From positions 124,001-188,000 of the forward strand of contig NZ_LVEN01000001.1 of NCBI RefSeq assembly GCF_001686925.1: DNA of 64,000 bases, written 5' to 3'. Made by a program: the position numbers and the translations under genes. Shown piece by piece: positions 8,674 to 16,665 of the stretch; within the stretch, counting starts at the first letter, position 1; each line of letters opens with the position of its first letter. The stretch is from Flavobacterium piscis. Its GTDB lineage: Bacteria > Bacteroidota > Bacteroidia > Flavobacteriales > Flavobacteriaceae. The notes under the pieces were generated by a model that had not been told where the DNA came from, did no database searches, and saw only the letters and a list, made by a program, of their open reading frames with translations.

Positions 8674-10182
8674 CTAAATACTCTGCGCAGCTTGTTTAAG
8701 GGGAAGGGAAACTATAAATTCGGCGCCGTTTCCTTTTTTTCCTTTAGCTGTTATAATTCCATTGTGCCTGTCAACTATCTTTTGGCAGAGTGCCAGGCCG
8801 ATGCCGTTTCCCTCGTATTCATTCTTGGAATGAAGCCTTTCAAAAGCACCAAATATTTTCTGTGCATAAATCGGATCAAGTCCTATACCATTATCCTTAA
8901 AGGAAATTTCAACAGAATCAACCGAATCGATATTCTTTAGAACCGCAGTAATTATAACCCGTGGAGGCTGGTCTGCTTTTGTGAATTTCAGAGCATTTTG
9001 GATAAGATTATAAAACAGCTGCTGAATCAGGATAGGGGCACCCTCGAGCTCGGGAAGATCGTTTATAATCAGGATGGCCCCTTTTTCTTTTATGATAAGC
9101 TCCAGATCTGTTTTGATGTTCTCCAACAGGTCGTTTAGAAAAATATTTTCAACGGGCTGTGTGCTTTTGTCTATAGTAGAGTAGGCAAGGAGCCCTTCAA
9201 TGATGCACTGCATCCGATTGGCAGAATGGGCAATTTTGTTTAAGTGCATAACAGAGCGGTCTGGCAACTGGCCTGCAGTGTCATTTTTTAGGAAGTCATT
9301 GAAGATTTTGATTTTCCTGACCGGCTCCTGAAGGTCATGGCTCACTACATTGGCAAAATGCAGCAGGTCATCGTTTGATCTTCGAAGTTCGGTGGTGCTT
9401 TCCTGGATCTTTCTTTTCAGTGCCGCCTCAGATTCTTTTTGGTCCTGTATATCCTGAACAACCCCTAAGATTGTTAATGGGGTACCTTTTTCATCTTTTA
9501 TGATTTTTCCAAAAACCTTAACCCATTTCCAGGAGCTGTTTTTTTGCAAAATTCTGGCTTCGTAGCAGACCACTCCGTTTTCAAGGGCATCTTTGCGGGC
9601 TTTTTCCAGAAGGCTGCGATCGTCCGGATGCAGTTTTGCTATAAGGGCATCGATGGTAATTTCAGAGTCGGCGGCCCAGAGCTTTTTAAAATTATCAGAG
9701 GTTGTGATCTTGTTTTTTACAAGGTCGATTTCATAGGTACCCATACCGCAGGCTTCGATGGCCATGCCCAGCATTTCGCCGGAATTTATTATCTGGCTAT
9801 TTGCCTCATGCAGTTTGGTTGCTTCCGTGCAGGTATGTACCACGCCGTAAGCTACTCCTTTTTCATTGCGAAGGGCAGTAAAGCTATAATTAAAAAAAAG
9901 CGGTGTTGATACTCCCTTTATAAGAATATTAATTTTTTGGTCATAGGCCTTAAAAGGTATTCCTGTTTTCATTACCCGCAGGATTTCCTGGCTGATCGAA
10001 TCCTGCCCGGGCTCAGGGGCAATATCAGCGAATTTTTCGACGATCACCTGACCGTCCTTATTCCATAAATTCCTCATGGCTGCATTAGCAAAGGAAACAA
10101 CTAAATCCTCAGTAGTGTAAACTGCGGTGGGCACCGGCGTTTGCAGTGATATTTCCTGTAGAAAATTTAAGTTATGCTGCAC
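8674..10182 (-). CDS. PAS-PAS sensor histidine kinase, paralogue
   Basis: A 502-residue soluble kinase with the same architecture as its neighbour: PAS 1 about 10-125 (QTPVPTAVYTTEDLVVSFA), PAS 2 about 135-250, HisKA with VVSHDLQEPVRKIKIFN near 280, and HATPase_c with LIQNALKFTK, DNGIGLDP and GNGIGLALC. All catalytic boxes are intact in both copies. The PAS regions have diverged more than the kinase core, which suggests the two sense different inputs but share an output. The single-domain receiver at 10405 is divergently transcribed from the 222 bp upstream gap and is the natural candidate partner (inference). Confidence 0.93.
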   Translation of the reverse strand: MQHNLNFLQEISLQTPVPTAVYTTEDLVVSFANAAMRNLWNKDGQVIVEKFADIAPEPGQDSISQEILRVMKTGIPFKAYDQKINILIKGVSTPLFFNYSFTALRNEKGVAYGVVHTCTEATKLHEANSQIINSGEMLGMAIEACGMGTYEIDLVKNKITTSDNFKKLWAADSEITIDALIAKLHPDDRSLLEKARKDALENGVVCYEARILQKNSSWKWVKVFGKIIKDEKGTPLTILGVVQDIQDQKESEAALKRKIQESTTELRRSNDDLLHFANVVSHDLQEPVRKIKIFNDFLKNDTAGQLPDRSVMHLNKIAHSANRMQCIIEGLLAYSTIDKSTQPVENIFLNDLLENIKTDLELIIKEKGAILIINDLPELEGAPILIQQLFYNLIQNALKFTKADQPPRVIITAVLKNIDSVDSVEISFKDNGIGLDPIYAQKIFGAFERLHSKNEYEGNGIGLALCQKIVDRHNGIITAKGKKGNGAEFIVSLPLKQAAQSI

Positions 10183-10374
10183 AATTGTTAGTCTTTATGG
10201 TTTACGCTAAGGTAGGGTGCCTGCTAAAGAGTGGTGTTATACAATTTAATGTCGTTGGTTGTAGAACTCCAACCTAGTCAACATTATGAGCGCTATATTC
10301 TGCGCATGTAAATAAAAAAACACATACTTTTAATATTACTGCTTTTTTGAAATTTTTATTATGCATTTATATAG

Positions 10375-10382
10375 TACTTTTG
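10375..10382 (+). promoter_or_regulatory. -7 element upstream of receiver gene
   Basis: TACTTTTG matches the Bacteroidetes -7 consensus TAnnTTTG and lies 22 bp before the ATG of the receiver gene. A TTG at 10347-10349 is 25 bp upstream, slightly farther than usual. Confidence 0.45.
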
Positions 10383-10404
10383 GCAATTGTAAACACCGCC
10401 TACT

Positions 10405-10914
10405 ATGACAAGCCCTAAAAATTCTGCCGTAACTTCTGCTGGCCTGGAAGAAAAAGAGCCACTGAAAATTATACTGGCCGAGGATGATAAGGATGACCAG
10501 GAATTATTTATGGAAGCCCTTGATGCCACCAATGTCCCTTCTGAGGTAACAACTGTAGAAAACGGGCAGGAATTGTTAAACGCCCTGAAAGATCCCGACG
10601 AGCCAAATCCTGATATTGTTTTCATTGATATCAATATGCCAGTTAAAGGAGGCAAGGAGGCGCTGGCTGAAATAAAGAGTGATAACGAACTTAAGGATAT
10701 CCCGGCCGTTATGCTCTCCACGTCGAACCATCCCCGTGATATTGAAGAGACTTTTAACAAAGGGGCAAACCTCTATGTACAGAAACCAAGTTCTTTTAAC
10801 GGCTTTATTCTGGTTCTGAAAAAAGTATTCGTACTGCACTGGACAAAAGCTCTGCTGGATCCGGTAAAAAATATCTTTTTTGTTTCTGAAAAGAATATAT
10901 CCCATAAGGATTAA
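10405..10914 (+). CDS. Single-domain response regulator (REC)
   Basis: This 169-residue protein is essentially one receiver domain at about residues 22-145. The acidic pocket is EDDKDDQELF, the phosphoacceptor Asp is in IVFIDINMPVKGG, the conserved Ser/Thr is in VMLSTSNHP and the Lys is in YVQKPSSF. There is no DNA-binding output. Flavobacterial stand-alone receivers of this type usually work in phosphorelays with PAS kinases or phytochrome-like kinases. The gene is divergent from the PAS kinase at 8674-10182. The last 25 residues are non-conserved. Confidence 0.9.
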   Translation: MTSPKNSAVTSAGLEEKEPLKIILAEDDKDDQELFMEALDATNVPSEVTTVENGQELLNALKDPDEPNPDIVFIDINMPVKGGKEALAEIKSDNELKDIPAVMLSTSNHPRDIEETFNKGANLYVQKPSSFNGFILVLKKVFVLHWTKALLDPVKNIFFVSEKNISHKD

Positions 10915-11003
10915 ATAAAATTCAATCAGGGTGCCTTTGAGATGCCCGATTATAGTATTGTAAAATAAAAATCTCAATTTCAGTGCCTTTTCCTTTTAAA
11001 GGC

Positions 11004-11011
11004 TATCTTTG
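11004..11011 (+). promoter_or_regulatory. -7 element of the cold-shock gene
   Basis: TATCTTTG is a perfect match to TAnnTTTG, 19 bp before the csp ATG. A leader this short differs from the long 5' UTR of E. coli cspA. Confidence 0.5.
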
Positions 11012-11030
11012 AGCAATTAAATACATTAAA

Positions 11031-11222
11031 ATGCAAGAAGGTACAGTAAAATTTTTCAATGAAGAAAAAGGATTCGGATTCATAACTCCAAGTAATGGAG
11101 GAAACGAAGTTTTTGTTCATGTTTCAGGTCTATCGGAAAACATTCGTGAAAACGATGAAGTACGATATGACATTGAAGAAGGCCGCAGAGGTCCAAACGC
11201 AGTAAACGTAGTGATAGCATAA
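11031..11222 (+). CDS. Cold-shock domain protein
   Basis: A 63-residue single cold-shock domain. The nucleic-acid-binding motifs are RNP1 (KGFGFITP) and RNP2 (VFVHVSGL), and the start MQEGTVKFFNEEKGFGF is classical. It binds single-stranded RNA or DNA as an RNA chaperone. It has its own promoter and a strong terminator at 11245. A damaged 3' copy of a closely similar csp gene, including its terminator, lies at about 48.65-48.83 kb. Confidence 0.95.
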   Translation: MQEGTVKFFNEEKGFGFITPSNGGNEVFVHVSGLSENIRENDEVRYDIEEGRRGPNAVNVVIA

Positions 11223-11244
11223 TATACTATAACGGTTAACTTAT

Positions 11245-11275
11245 AAAAGGCATCTGCTCAGCAGATGCCTTTTTT
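11245..11275 (+). terminator. Intrinsic terminator of csp
   Basis: The inverted repeat AAAAGGCATCTG / CAGATGCCTTTT with a tiny loop is followed by a T tract. It lies 22 bp after the csp stop codon. Confidence 0.85.
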
Positions 11276-11358
11276 GTTTTATGTAATGTAAGTTTGCTTT
11301 TACCATAAAAATAGTAAATTCTTTTCAAGATCTTGGATATCATTGTAGTCTTTAACTG

Positions 11359-11589
11359 TTAAATATCCGAGAGTTTCGAAGGGTCGGTGGCCTCGGTGAT
11401 GCTTTTTCCCTCAGAATTGTTTTTTTTGTCCAAAGCATCATCCAGGTAATCCTTCTGGTAGTCATTCAGGCGGCCGGCTTCTCCGGTACCTTCTCCGGGC
11501 TGCATGCTTCCCGAACTGCTGTAGGCACTGTTGGCATTTTCATTAGTGGTTTGCTGATCTTCTTCGGATGTGTTTTTATTCGTTTCCAT
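11359..11589 (-). CDS. Small Asn/Ser-rich hydrophilic protein
   Basis: Read from the ATG at 11589 this gives 76 residues beginning METNKNTSEEDQQTTNENAN and ending DPSKLSDI. It is acidic, lacks hydrophobic stretches and is probably disordered. The chosen start overlaps the end of the upstream YdaT-like frame by 14 bp, which suggests translational coupling. An upstream in-frame ATG would lie inside the YdaT-like gene. Together with the YdaT-like and DUF3606 genes it forms a cluster of small proteins of a kind associated with general stress in Bacteroidota (association known, function inferred). Confidence 0.6.
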   Translation of the reverse strand: METNKNTSEEDQQTTNENANSAYSSSGSMQPGEGTGEAGRLNDYQKDYLDDALDKKNNSEGKSITEATDPSKLSDI

Positions 11590-11781
11590 GATTTTCAGTT
11601 TTATCGGTTTTCTCTTTATGATTTTCCAGCAGCTCACGGGCCTGTTTGAGTCCGGTAGCTATGGCAATTCCTTCTTCTGCACCGTCCTGAAGCAGGGCAT
11701 TGGCGATCTCGACAGCCTTTTCGCGGAGTTCTGCGGGCTGGTTTTTATAGGATGGGGATAATCCCCATGAGACCCAGGCAT
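11576..11781 (-). pseudogene. YdaT-like small protein with single-base frameshift
   Basis: The frame opened by the ATG at 11781 reads MPGSHGDYP and then fails. One base over, the frame continues PSYKNQPAELREKAVEIANA and LLQDGAEEGIAIATGLKQAR to a TAA at 11576. Adding one C to the C4 run (plus-strand G4 at 11754-11757) restores DYPPSYKNQPAE. This matches small proteins such as the N-terminal region of B. subtilis YdaT, which read DYP.S.KN.P..VR.KAIEIANALL (family recall). It is either a recent pseudogene or a homopolymer sequencing error. Confidence 0.65.
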
Positions 11782-11803
11782 GATATTAATTATTTTCTGC
11801 TAG

Positions 11804-11965
11804 CTAATCCCTGACATCATCCACTCTGGTACCTGCGGCCCTCACGGCTGTTTTTAATGTTTCCTGTGGCACATTAAACTTTTCAGACCAATACTGCACC
11901 TCATAAGATTCGTTTATATTGATCTGCGAATCATCTGCTTTTCCGGTTTTCGTTTTATCATCCAT
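11804..11965 (-). CDS. DUF3606 domain protein
   Basis: This 53-residue protein starts at MDDKTKTGKADDSQININES and continues YEVQYWSEKFNVPQETLKTA to GTRVDDVRD. That is the full DUF3606 domain (typical text: D..KTG..D...IN....YE..YW...F.V....L..AV...G....VR). These tiny proteins are often induced under stress, and the molecular role is unknown. The ATG at 11965 was chosen because conservation begins there; a further upstream ATG at 11992 would add a non-conserved MGKLLNLKI. It is the first gene of the small minus-strand cluster ending at 11359. Confidence 0.85.
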   Translation of the reverse strand: MDDKTKTGKADDSQININESYEVQYWSEKFNVPQETLKTAVRAAGTRVDDVRD

Positions 11966-12107
11966 GATTTTTAAATTTAATAGTTTACCCAAAGTTACTT
12001 TATGAGCTCCCCAATCCTGTTATATTATAAATTAGGATTTTTACACGATTGCTATCACTTCCAGTAGTTTAAGGAGCTCACATCCTTTTGAAAAAAAGTT
12101 ATTGATG

Positions 12108-12728
12108 TTACTTTTCTTTTACCTGTCGAAAGGTAAGGTTGATCCTTGGCAGCACTTCCCTGGCTGTTTTTGGTACCTGATGTTCCCAATAGGTATTGGT
12201 GTGTCCTGCCATAAGCAGGAATGTACCGTGATGCAGGGGTATTTCAATCTGTGGGATGTGCTTTAGAAATTTATGGCGAAGACGGAACAGTCTTGTTTCT
12301 CCAAAGGTTACCGAGGCGATGTTCATGTCCTTGTTGGTACTGGTGGTTTTATCGCTGTGCCATCCAACCCCGTCACTGCCGTCCCTGTAGAGGTTGAGCA
12401 GCACGGCATTGAACTGGATATTGGTATGCTGCTGCACACGCTCCCTAATCCGGAGCAGTTCTGAGGGCCAGTGCGGATTTGCCTTACGCTCGGGCCTTCT
12501 TGACTCCCCGTACCATGTGATCATTCTTGGAGCCGTAACCACTTTGTCGTACATGGGCATTTCATATTCCCTCCACTGGGAATTATGGTATAAAAAATTA
12601 TAGTAGTAATCGGACTCTTCCTTGCTGAAAAAATTATCAATCAGCATCAGATCCGCATCAGGGACGTCAAAGGTTCTTTTTCCGCCATTGCCTGATGAAA
12701 AAATTTCAGTGTCATCAAATAGCATCAT
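12108..12728 (-). CDS. AlkB-like Fe(II)/2-oxoglutarate dioxygenase
   Basis: This 206-residue protein has the AlkB jelly-roll core. The Fe ligands are His and Asp in VGWHSDKTT (about residue 127) and the distal His in YWEHQVPK (about 183). 2-oxoglutarate is bound by the Arg pair in PRINLTFRQV (about 195-203). FNAVLLNLYRDGSDGVGWHSD and APRMITWYG are typical of the ALKBH2/3-like bacterial subgroup, which demethylates alkylated bases in nucleic acid. The length is normal. It lies just downstream of the N-terminal remnant of dinB on the same strand, consistent with a former DNA-damage operon. Confidence 0.9.
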   Translation of the reverse strand: MMLFDDTEIFSSGNGGKRTFDVPDADLMLIDNFFSKEESDYYYNFLYHNSQWREYEMPMYDKVVTAPRMITWYGESRRPERKANPHWPSELLRIRERVQQHTNIQFNAVLLNLYRDGSDGVGWHSDKTTSTNKDMNIASVTFGETRLFRLRHKFLKHIPQIEIPLHHGTFLLMAGHTNTYWEHQVPKTAREVLPRINLTFRQVKEK

Positions 12729-12771
12729 CTTTTCCGGAATTTAATTTATACTCATTTTATTATCTTTATTG

Positions 12772-12988
12772 TCACCTTTCATCCTTTAGTCTGCAGGCAG
12801 AGCTTCATGGTCATATGTATGGGCATGGCCGGGCGAAACCCGAAACGCGGGCTTCATAAAAGCACGATGCTACAGTACCCCTTTCCGCCTCCAATGATCA
12901 GCGGTATCTCGTTGAGTTCCGAATTGGTCAGTCTTTCGCAGGACACGAAAAACGTATTCATATCGATGTGCACAACCGCCCTTTCCAT
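12772..12988 (-). pseudogene. dinB: Truncated, frameshifted DNA polymerase IV (dinB) remnant
   Basis: From the ATG at 12988 the frame reads MERAVVHIDMNTFFVSCERL and TNSELNEIPLIIGGGKG, the N-terminus of a Y-family polymerase with the catalytic Asp in HIDMNTFF. Homology then jumps frame: VASCFYEARV, then FGFRPAMPIHMTMKLC. At least two frameshifts are present, and everything after about residue 72 (palm, fingers, little finger) is missing. The break lies about 45 bp before the alkB-like gene. Confidence 0.82.
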
Positions 12989-13023
12989 AGTCATCTCTTT
13001 TATACAAAAACAAAATTATTACA

Positions 13024-13080
13024 GATTGTAACAAAAATTAAAAGGCAGTATGTTCTAATTTGTAACAAATTTACAGGATC
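13024..13080. promoter_or_regulatory. Repeated TTGTAACAAA motif upstream of the dinB remnant
   Basis: The sequence GATTGTAACAAAAATT recurs as ATTTGTAACAAATTTA about 37 bp away. The second copy is a near-palindrome, AATTTGT-AAC-AAATTT. The location just upstream of a former translesion polymerase suggests an SOS-type operator or its remains. This is inference; the flavobacterial LexA box is not assigned here. Confidence 0.3.
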
Positions 13081-13317
13081 AGATTTTTCGTATAGTCAAA
13101 CAGCCTGTAAACAGGCGAAATTTTGCTCAAAAGGGTTACATCAAAAAATGTTAAAAGTTATTTTTTTAATGTGTTTTTTCTTAATTTGAATTATCTTTAC
13201 ACCCCAAAATCGAATTTGAATATCATTTTGAAGTTTTAATAATTGCACAGGCATTAGCTTTTGAAACCGTCTATCCGAATCAGTTTTTATTTATCCTTTT
13301 ATGTAAATTTTAGTAAA

Positions 13318-13776
13318 ATGGCGTTTGAAACACACAATTCTAAGAGATTTATTTATCTGGCCGATGATGACAGCGATGACAGGGAGTTTTTTGCTGATGC
13401 GGTTCTTGAGATTGATCCCGATGCTGTTTTAAAACAAGCCCCTGACGGCATGCATTTAATGGATGACCTTCTTTCCCTTTCAGGTGCTGAGCTTCCCCAG
13501 TTTATTTTTCTTGATATCAATATGCCCGGCAAATCAGGACTGGAATGCCTGGCGGAGATTAGAAGCAATAAGGGGGTGCCGAAAGACGTGAACATTGTGA
13601 TGCTTTCCACCAGCAGTGATCCGGAGAATATCCGCAGGGCATCAGAGCTTGGCGCTACATTCTATGCGGTAAAGCCCAGCTGTTTTGATAGGCTCAAATC
13701 TTTGCTGGAAGAAGTTTTGAGCATGGATCTTGTTGGGGCGGCAGGTGAAGGAAATAAAAAGTTTCTTTTGGTTTAG
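13318..13776 (+). CDS. Single-domain response regulator (REC)
   Basis: This 152-residue protein starts at the ATG at 13318 (MAFETHNSKRFIYLADDDSD). An in-frame upstream ATG at 13261 would add a non-conserved hydrophobic tail. The receiver domain spans about 10-135: acidic pair LADDDSDD, phosphoacceptor in FIFLDINMPGKSGLEC, Ser/Thr in VMLSTSSDP and Lys in YAVKPSCF. It is similar to the receiver at 10405 throughout (DINMPxKxG, MLSTS, KPS), so the two are paralogues that probably serve the neighbouring PAS kinases. There is no output domain. Confidence 0.88.
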   Translation: MAFETHNSKRFIYLADDDSDDREFFADAVLEIDPDAVLKQAPDGMHLMDDLLSLSGAELPQFIFLDINMPGKSGLECLAEIRSNKGVPKDVNIVMLSTSSDPENIRRASELGATFYAVKPSCFDRLKSLLEEVLSMDLVGAAGEGNKKFLLV

Positions 13777-13942
13777 TTTTGGGCTGTATTAGAGACTTTT
13801 ATAAACTTGCCCTTATTGAAAAAAACATTTAAATTAGCGGGGATGCGGGCAGGATCATTATGTTTCTGCATATCGAAATTCAGCCAATAACTGTTTTTGA
13901 TCATCTGAATCTTTCTATTGCTTCGAGAAATTTGGTACTATC

Positions 13943-14058
13943 TTTTAGGAGCTTTTTCTCGTTATCCGTTCTAATCTTTTGTGCCGAACCCCGGCACAAA
14001 AGGATTTCCACTGCACACGAGCGAAGCGAACTGGCGAAGCAATCGGGCTGGGGCTGCC
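13943..14058 (+). repeat. Dispersed repeat R, copy 2
   Basis: It starts TTAGGAGCTTTTTCTCG. The central hairpin TTTTGTGCCG / CGGCACAAAA has loop AACCC, followed by GGATTTCCACTGC, CGAGCGAAGCGAACTGGC and AATCGGGCTGGGGCTGCC. It fills most of the gap between the receiver gene and the next small gene. Confidence 0.9.
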
Positions 14059-14121
14059 TAGTTACAATTTGTTTTTATGATGACTGCTCAGGTAAAAATA
14101 TTTTTCAGAGGCCGTGGGAGG

Positions 14122-14337
14122 TCAGGCTATTTTACTTTTATGATATTTGAGGAGCCACTCTTCCATTCTGAGCAATAGGGCAACTTCTTTGTAATTTCCC
14201 GTTGGATCTTCCAAGCCGTTTATACTCCTTGTGATATGGAATTTTTTGGTTTTAAATTCACAGGTAAATTTTGGAAATTCGTTATGGGAAACGATCCAGT
14301 TGCCTGTGGAGTGTTCATTTATCTTAAATTTTTTCAT
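14122..14337 (-). CDS. Small hypothetical protein
   Basis: Read from the ATG at 14337 this gives 71 residues: MKKFKINEHSTGNWIVSHNE, then EFKTKKFHITRSINGLED and a C-terminal helix VALLLRMEEWLLKYHKSK. It is soluble and looks like a small alpha/beta protein. No family is recognised. It lies in a stretch full of gene fragments, so it may be the surviving part of a larger gene. The frame stays open upstream to 14592, but that part reads through the xseA-like fragment and is not protein-like. Confidence 0.45.
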   Translation of the reverse strand: MKKFKINEHSTGNWIVSHNEFPKFTCEFKTKKFHITRSINGLEDPTGNYKEVALLLRMEEWLLKYHKSKIA

Positions 14338-14528
14338 TGCGGTGAAGGGTGAATTATTTACAGTCTTAAAACTTACCGCTGACCCCAAAAGATGATCAGC
14401 AGGATTATCGCTATTAGAATCGCAATCGGTATAACGGAGACAATAATTAAGCCGCAGTTCAAGGACAATTTTGTTTGGATGCCAAAAGGAACTGATCCGG
14501 GCTGTAAATCGTCCGGCGCAGCACCCAA

Positions 14529-14655
14529 AGTGCTTCAGTATAAAAAAATGATTTAGGGAGTATAAAAAAAGCAGAATAAAAAAATGGTGCAAGTGAATAT
14601 CTTCGTCACCAGAAACTTACTTGGAATACCACGATAAAAATGTCCGGCTGATGTT
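14529..14655 (+). pseudogene. Fragment of a second xseA gene
   Basis: The DNA from CAAAGTGCTTCAGTAT through AAAAAAATGATTTAGGGAGT to CTTACTTGGAATACCA matches the intact xseA at about 5650-5775 over some 125 bp, with scattered substitutions and small indels. In that gene the equivalent blocks are AAAAAAATGATTTAGGGAAT and CTTTGGAATACCA. Only this internal, C-terminal helical part remains, and it is not open in the xseA frame. Confidence 0.75.
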
Positions 14656-14667
14656 ACCACATACCAT

Positions 14668-14915
14668 AGTGGAGTAGGTTCGATTGCGAGAGCTGGCTAA
14701 GGAAATTACCGGACTAACGGCGATTGCTACAACATCTCGTTCGGAAACGATCGACTGGTGCGAACAACAAGGCGCTGATTTTGTTGTAGATGAGAAAGAT
14801 TTAGTGACCTCAATCCGTGAAGCAGGATTGGAATTGTTCATTTTATAGTAGATTTTGTGGCTACCAATGTCTATTGGGATACGAAGTATCAGAAAACTGG
14901 CATACTTACTGATTA
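14668..14915 (+). pseudogene. Zinc-type alcohol dehydrogenase / quinone reductase fragment
   Basis: The translation gives SGVGSIAR, then one frame over RELAKEITGLTAIATTSRSE, then TIDWCEQQGADFVVDEKDL and GLELFIL, and later VDFVATNVYWDTKYQ. This is the Rossmann region of MDR-type quinone oxidoreductases (usual text GVGSIA.QLAK..T.L.VIATASR.ET..W....GAD.V). At least two frame changes and stops disrupt it, and the N- and C-terminal catalytic parts are absent. It starts immediately after the xseA fragment. Confidence 0.75.
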
Positions 14916-15045
14916 GGGATTGACTGTATTTTCAAGACTAGGCTATTACTATAGCAAGATTTCTGAAGCCTACTATCAGAAAAGATATTGTTTTATGTTC
15001 AAACAGATTGTGATTTGTAGCGATTAAGTATTTTCAAATTAAATG

Positions 15046-15079
15046 AAAAACCCGTCAGATACCCTAAGTAATTGACGGG
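15046..15079 (-). terminator. Terminator of the surface-protein operon
   Basis: Read on the minus strand, CCCGTCA and TGACGGG form a stem around an 18-base loop, followed by TTTTTCATTT. It lies 40 bp after the stop of the gene ending at 15119. Confidence 0.7.
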
Positions 15080-15118
15080 CCCATCTTAGCATGTACGCTT
15101 ATAATTATTTTGTAAAAA

Positions 15119-16612
15119 CTATCTTGCAGTTAAATTTAGAGAAATTGTTTGCATATTTCCACTCCCATCATAGCGCTCTGCCCAAATCTCAATATACTCA
15201 TCTTTTTTTAATTGTACAGTTCCGACAATTGGTAGTGCTAAAATACCGGCTGTTGTTAAAAAACCAGTAGTACCTTTACCGTATACTTTTGTTTCAGTGA
15301 GTACAGTACCGTTTCTTGCGATGTAAAGAATCACAGTCAAATCGGTATTACCTTGATACGAAACCGAAGCTGTTACCTGAAAATATCTTGTTTTGTTACC
15401 TCTGTAAGTAATTTTATTGTCTCCATCTTTTGTGAAACGAAACAGACTATTGGAAGTAGTGGTACCCATTATTTTTCTTCTCGTTCCAGACCCCGTACCA
15501 GTAGAAAAAGTAGTTGTCACTCCAGTACCAACCGCCGCATCGAGATTAATATCACCCGTGGCTTCACTATCAGCTTCACGAGAAAGACCTGGCGCATCAA
15601 CTGTCCAAGCATTATTAAAAAGGTATCCCGGATAAGTTGATGACGCTGCGTAACCTTTAACATATCCTGAAGTCGCAGTTGTTGTTCCCGAAAAAACAGT
15701 GCCAAATAAAATACCGGTTCCTACAGCAAGATTACTATCGCTCACATCTAATGCAACATCGGCTCCGTTAACAGTGCTAAAACCACTGTTCTTTTGTATT
15801 AACCCGAAGCTGGAGGAAAATGTTTCAAAAGTTCCATTATTAGTATTTAACCAGGCTTGGTTGCTTAGAAGCAAATTACCAATATTAGAATAGGTTATTC
15901 CGTTGGAATTATTTAAGAACTGAATAATATTACCAAAGTATAAACCCAAACCTGAAATACTCCCCACATTTGTAGTCATTCCATCAATAATTGTATTTTG
16001 AACCAAAAGAGAAGTATTTGTTGCTATTCCCGGACCAGTAATATCAAAAGCTTTCGTTCCTTTTAAAGTAACATTTCTAATGCCACCTCCTGTATTGCCC
16101 TGAAAAACAACGCCGCTGGAAGAAAGGATATCTTCATTTACATCTTCCCCGGAAACATAAGCATTATTTAAATTAATTGGGAACGCTAATGCAATAGTGC
16201 CATTTATTTCATAGTACGTATTTGTAGTTAATAAATAACTAGATCCTCCTCCGGCAGTTAACTCTGGTGCTAAATCTGTTACTGATTTTATCAGTTTATA
16301 ATTACTTCTCACTACAGCACTCTCACTTGCAAGCTTTATCCAGGCTGTAGTTGCAACATTATAGAAGTAAAAGGATTTTTCGGTTGTGTCAAAAACCAAT
16401 AGACTTTCGGCAGGACTTGCTATTGCAATTCGCTGCACACTTGTCATACGCGGTGCAAGCATCCCTTGAGTTGTAGAAGAAATATCTAAAACAGAACTTG
16501 CATTTGGCGATACAGTCCCAATACCAACTTGAGCATTTCCAATAATTGTTATAAAAAAGAAAAATACCAATAGTATGATTCTATTATTTTGTTGAGTAGA
16601 TGTTATTGTCAT
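15119..16612 (-). CDS. Secreted surface protein with C-terminal jelly-roll-like domain
   Basis: This 497-residue protein has an N-terminal signal peptide (hydrophobic IILLVFFFFITIIGNAQ, cleavage after NAQ). Next comes the Bacteroidetes surface-protein start VGIGTVSPNASSVLDISSTT and GMLAPRMTSVQR, seen in many cell-surface and tail-fibre-like proteins. The middle is a Ser/Thr/Asn/Gly-rich, probably beta-helical region (about 110-350). The end (about 375-497) looks like a compact beta-sandwich: YFQVTASVSYQG, VILYIARNG, LKKDEYIEIWAERYDG. There is no T9SS CTD, so export may end at the periplasm or outer membrane. It is last in a three-gene operon, 53 bp after the T9SS substrate. Confidence 0.75.
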   Translation of the reverse strand: MTITSTQQNNRIILLVFFFFITIIGNAQVGIGTVSPNASSVLDISSTTQGMLAPRMTSVQRIAIASPAESLLVFDTTEKSFYFYNVATTAWIKLASESAVVRSNYKLIKSVTDLAPELTAGGGSSYLLTTNTYYEINGTIALAFPINLNNAYVSGEDVNEDILSSSGVVFQGNTGGGIRNVTLKGTKAFDITGPGIATNTSLLVQNTIIDGMTTNVGSISGLGLYFGNIIQFLNNSNGITYSNIGNLLLSNQAWLNTNNGTFETFSSSFGLIQKNSGFSTVNGADVALDVSDSNLAVGTGILFGTVFSGTTTATSGYVKGYAASSTYPGYLFNNAWTVDAPGLSREADSEATGDINLDAAVGTGVTTTFSTGTGSGTRRKIMGTTTSNSLFRFTKDGDNKITYRGNKTRYFQVTASVSYQGNTDLTVILYIARNGTVLTETKVYGKGTTGFLTTAGILALPIVGTVQLKKDEYIEIWAERYDGSGNMQTISLNLTAR

Positions 16613-16665
16613 AGTTCGTATTGATTGAAGATTTTTAAATAATATGTAAGAGTTTGATAAAATTC

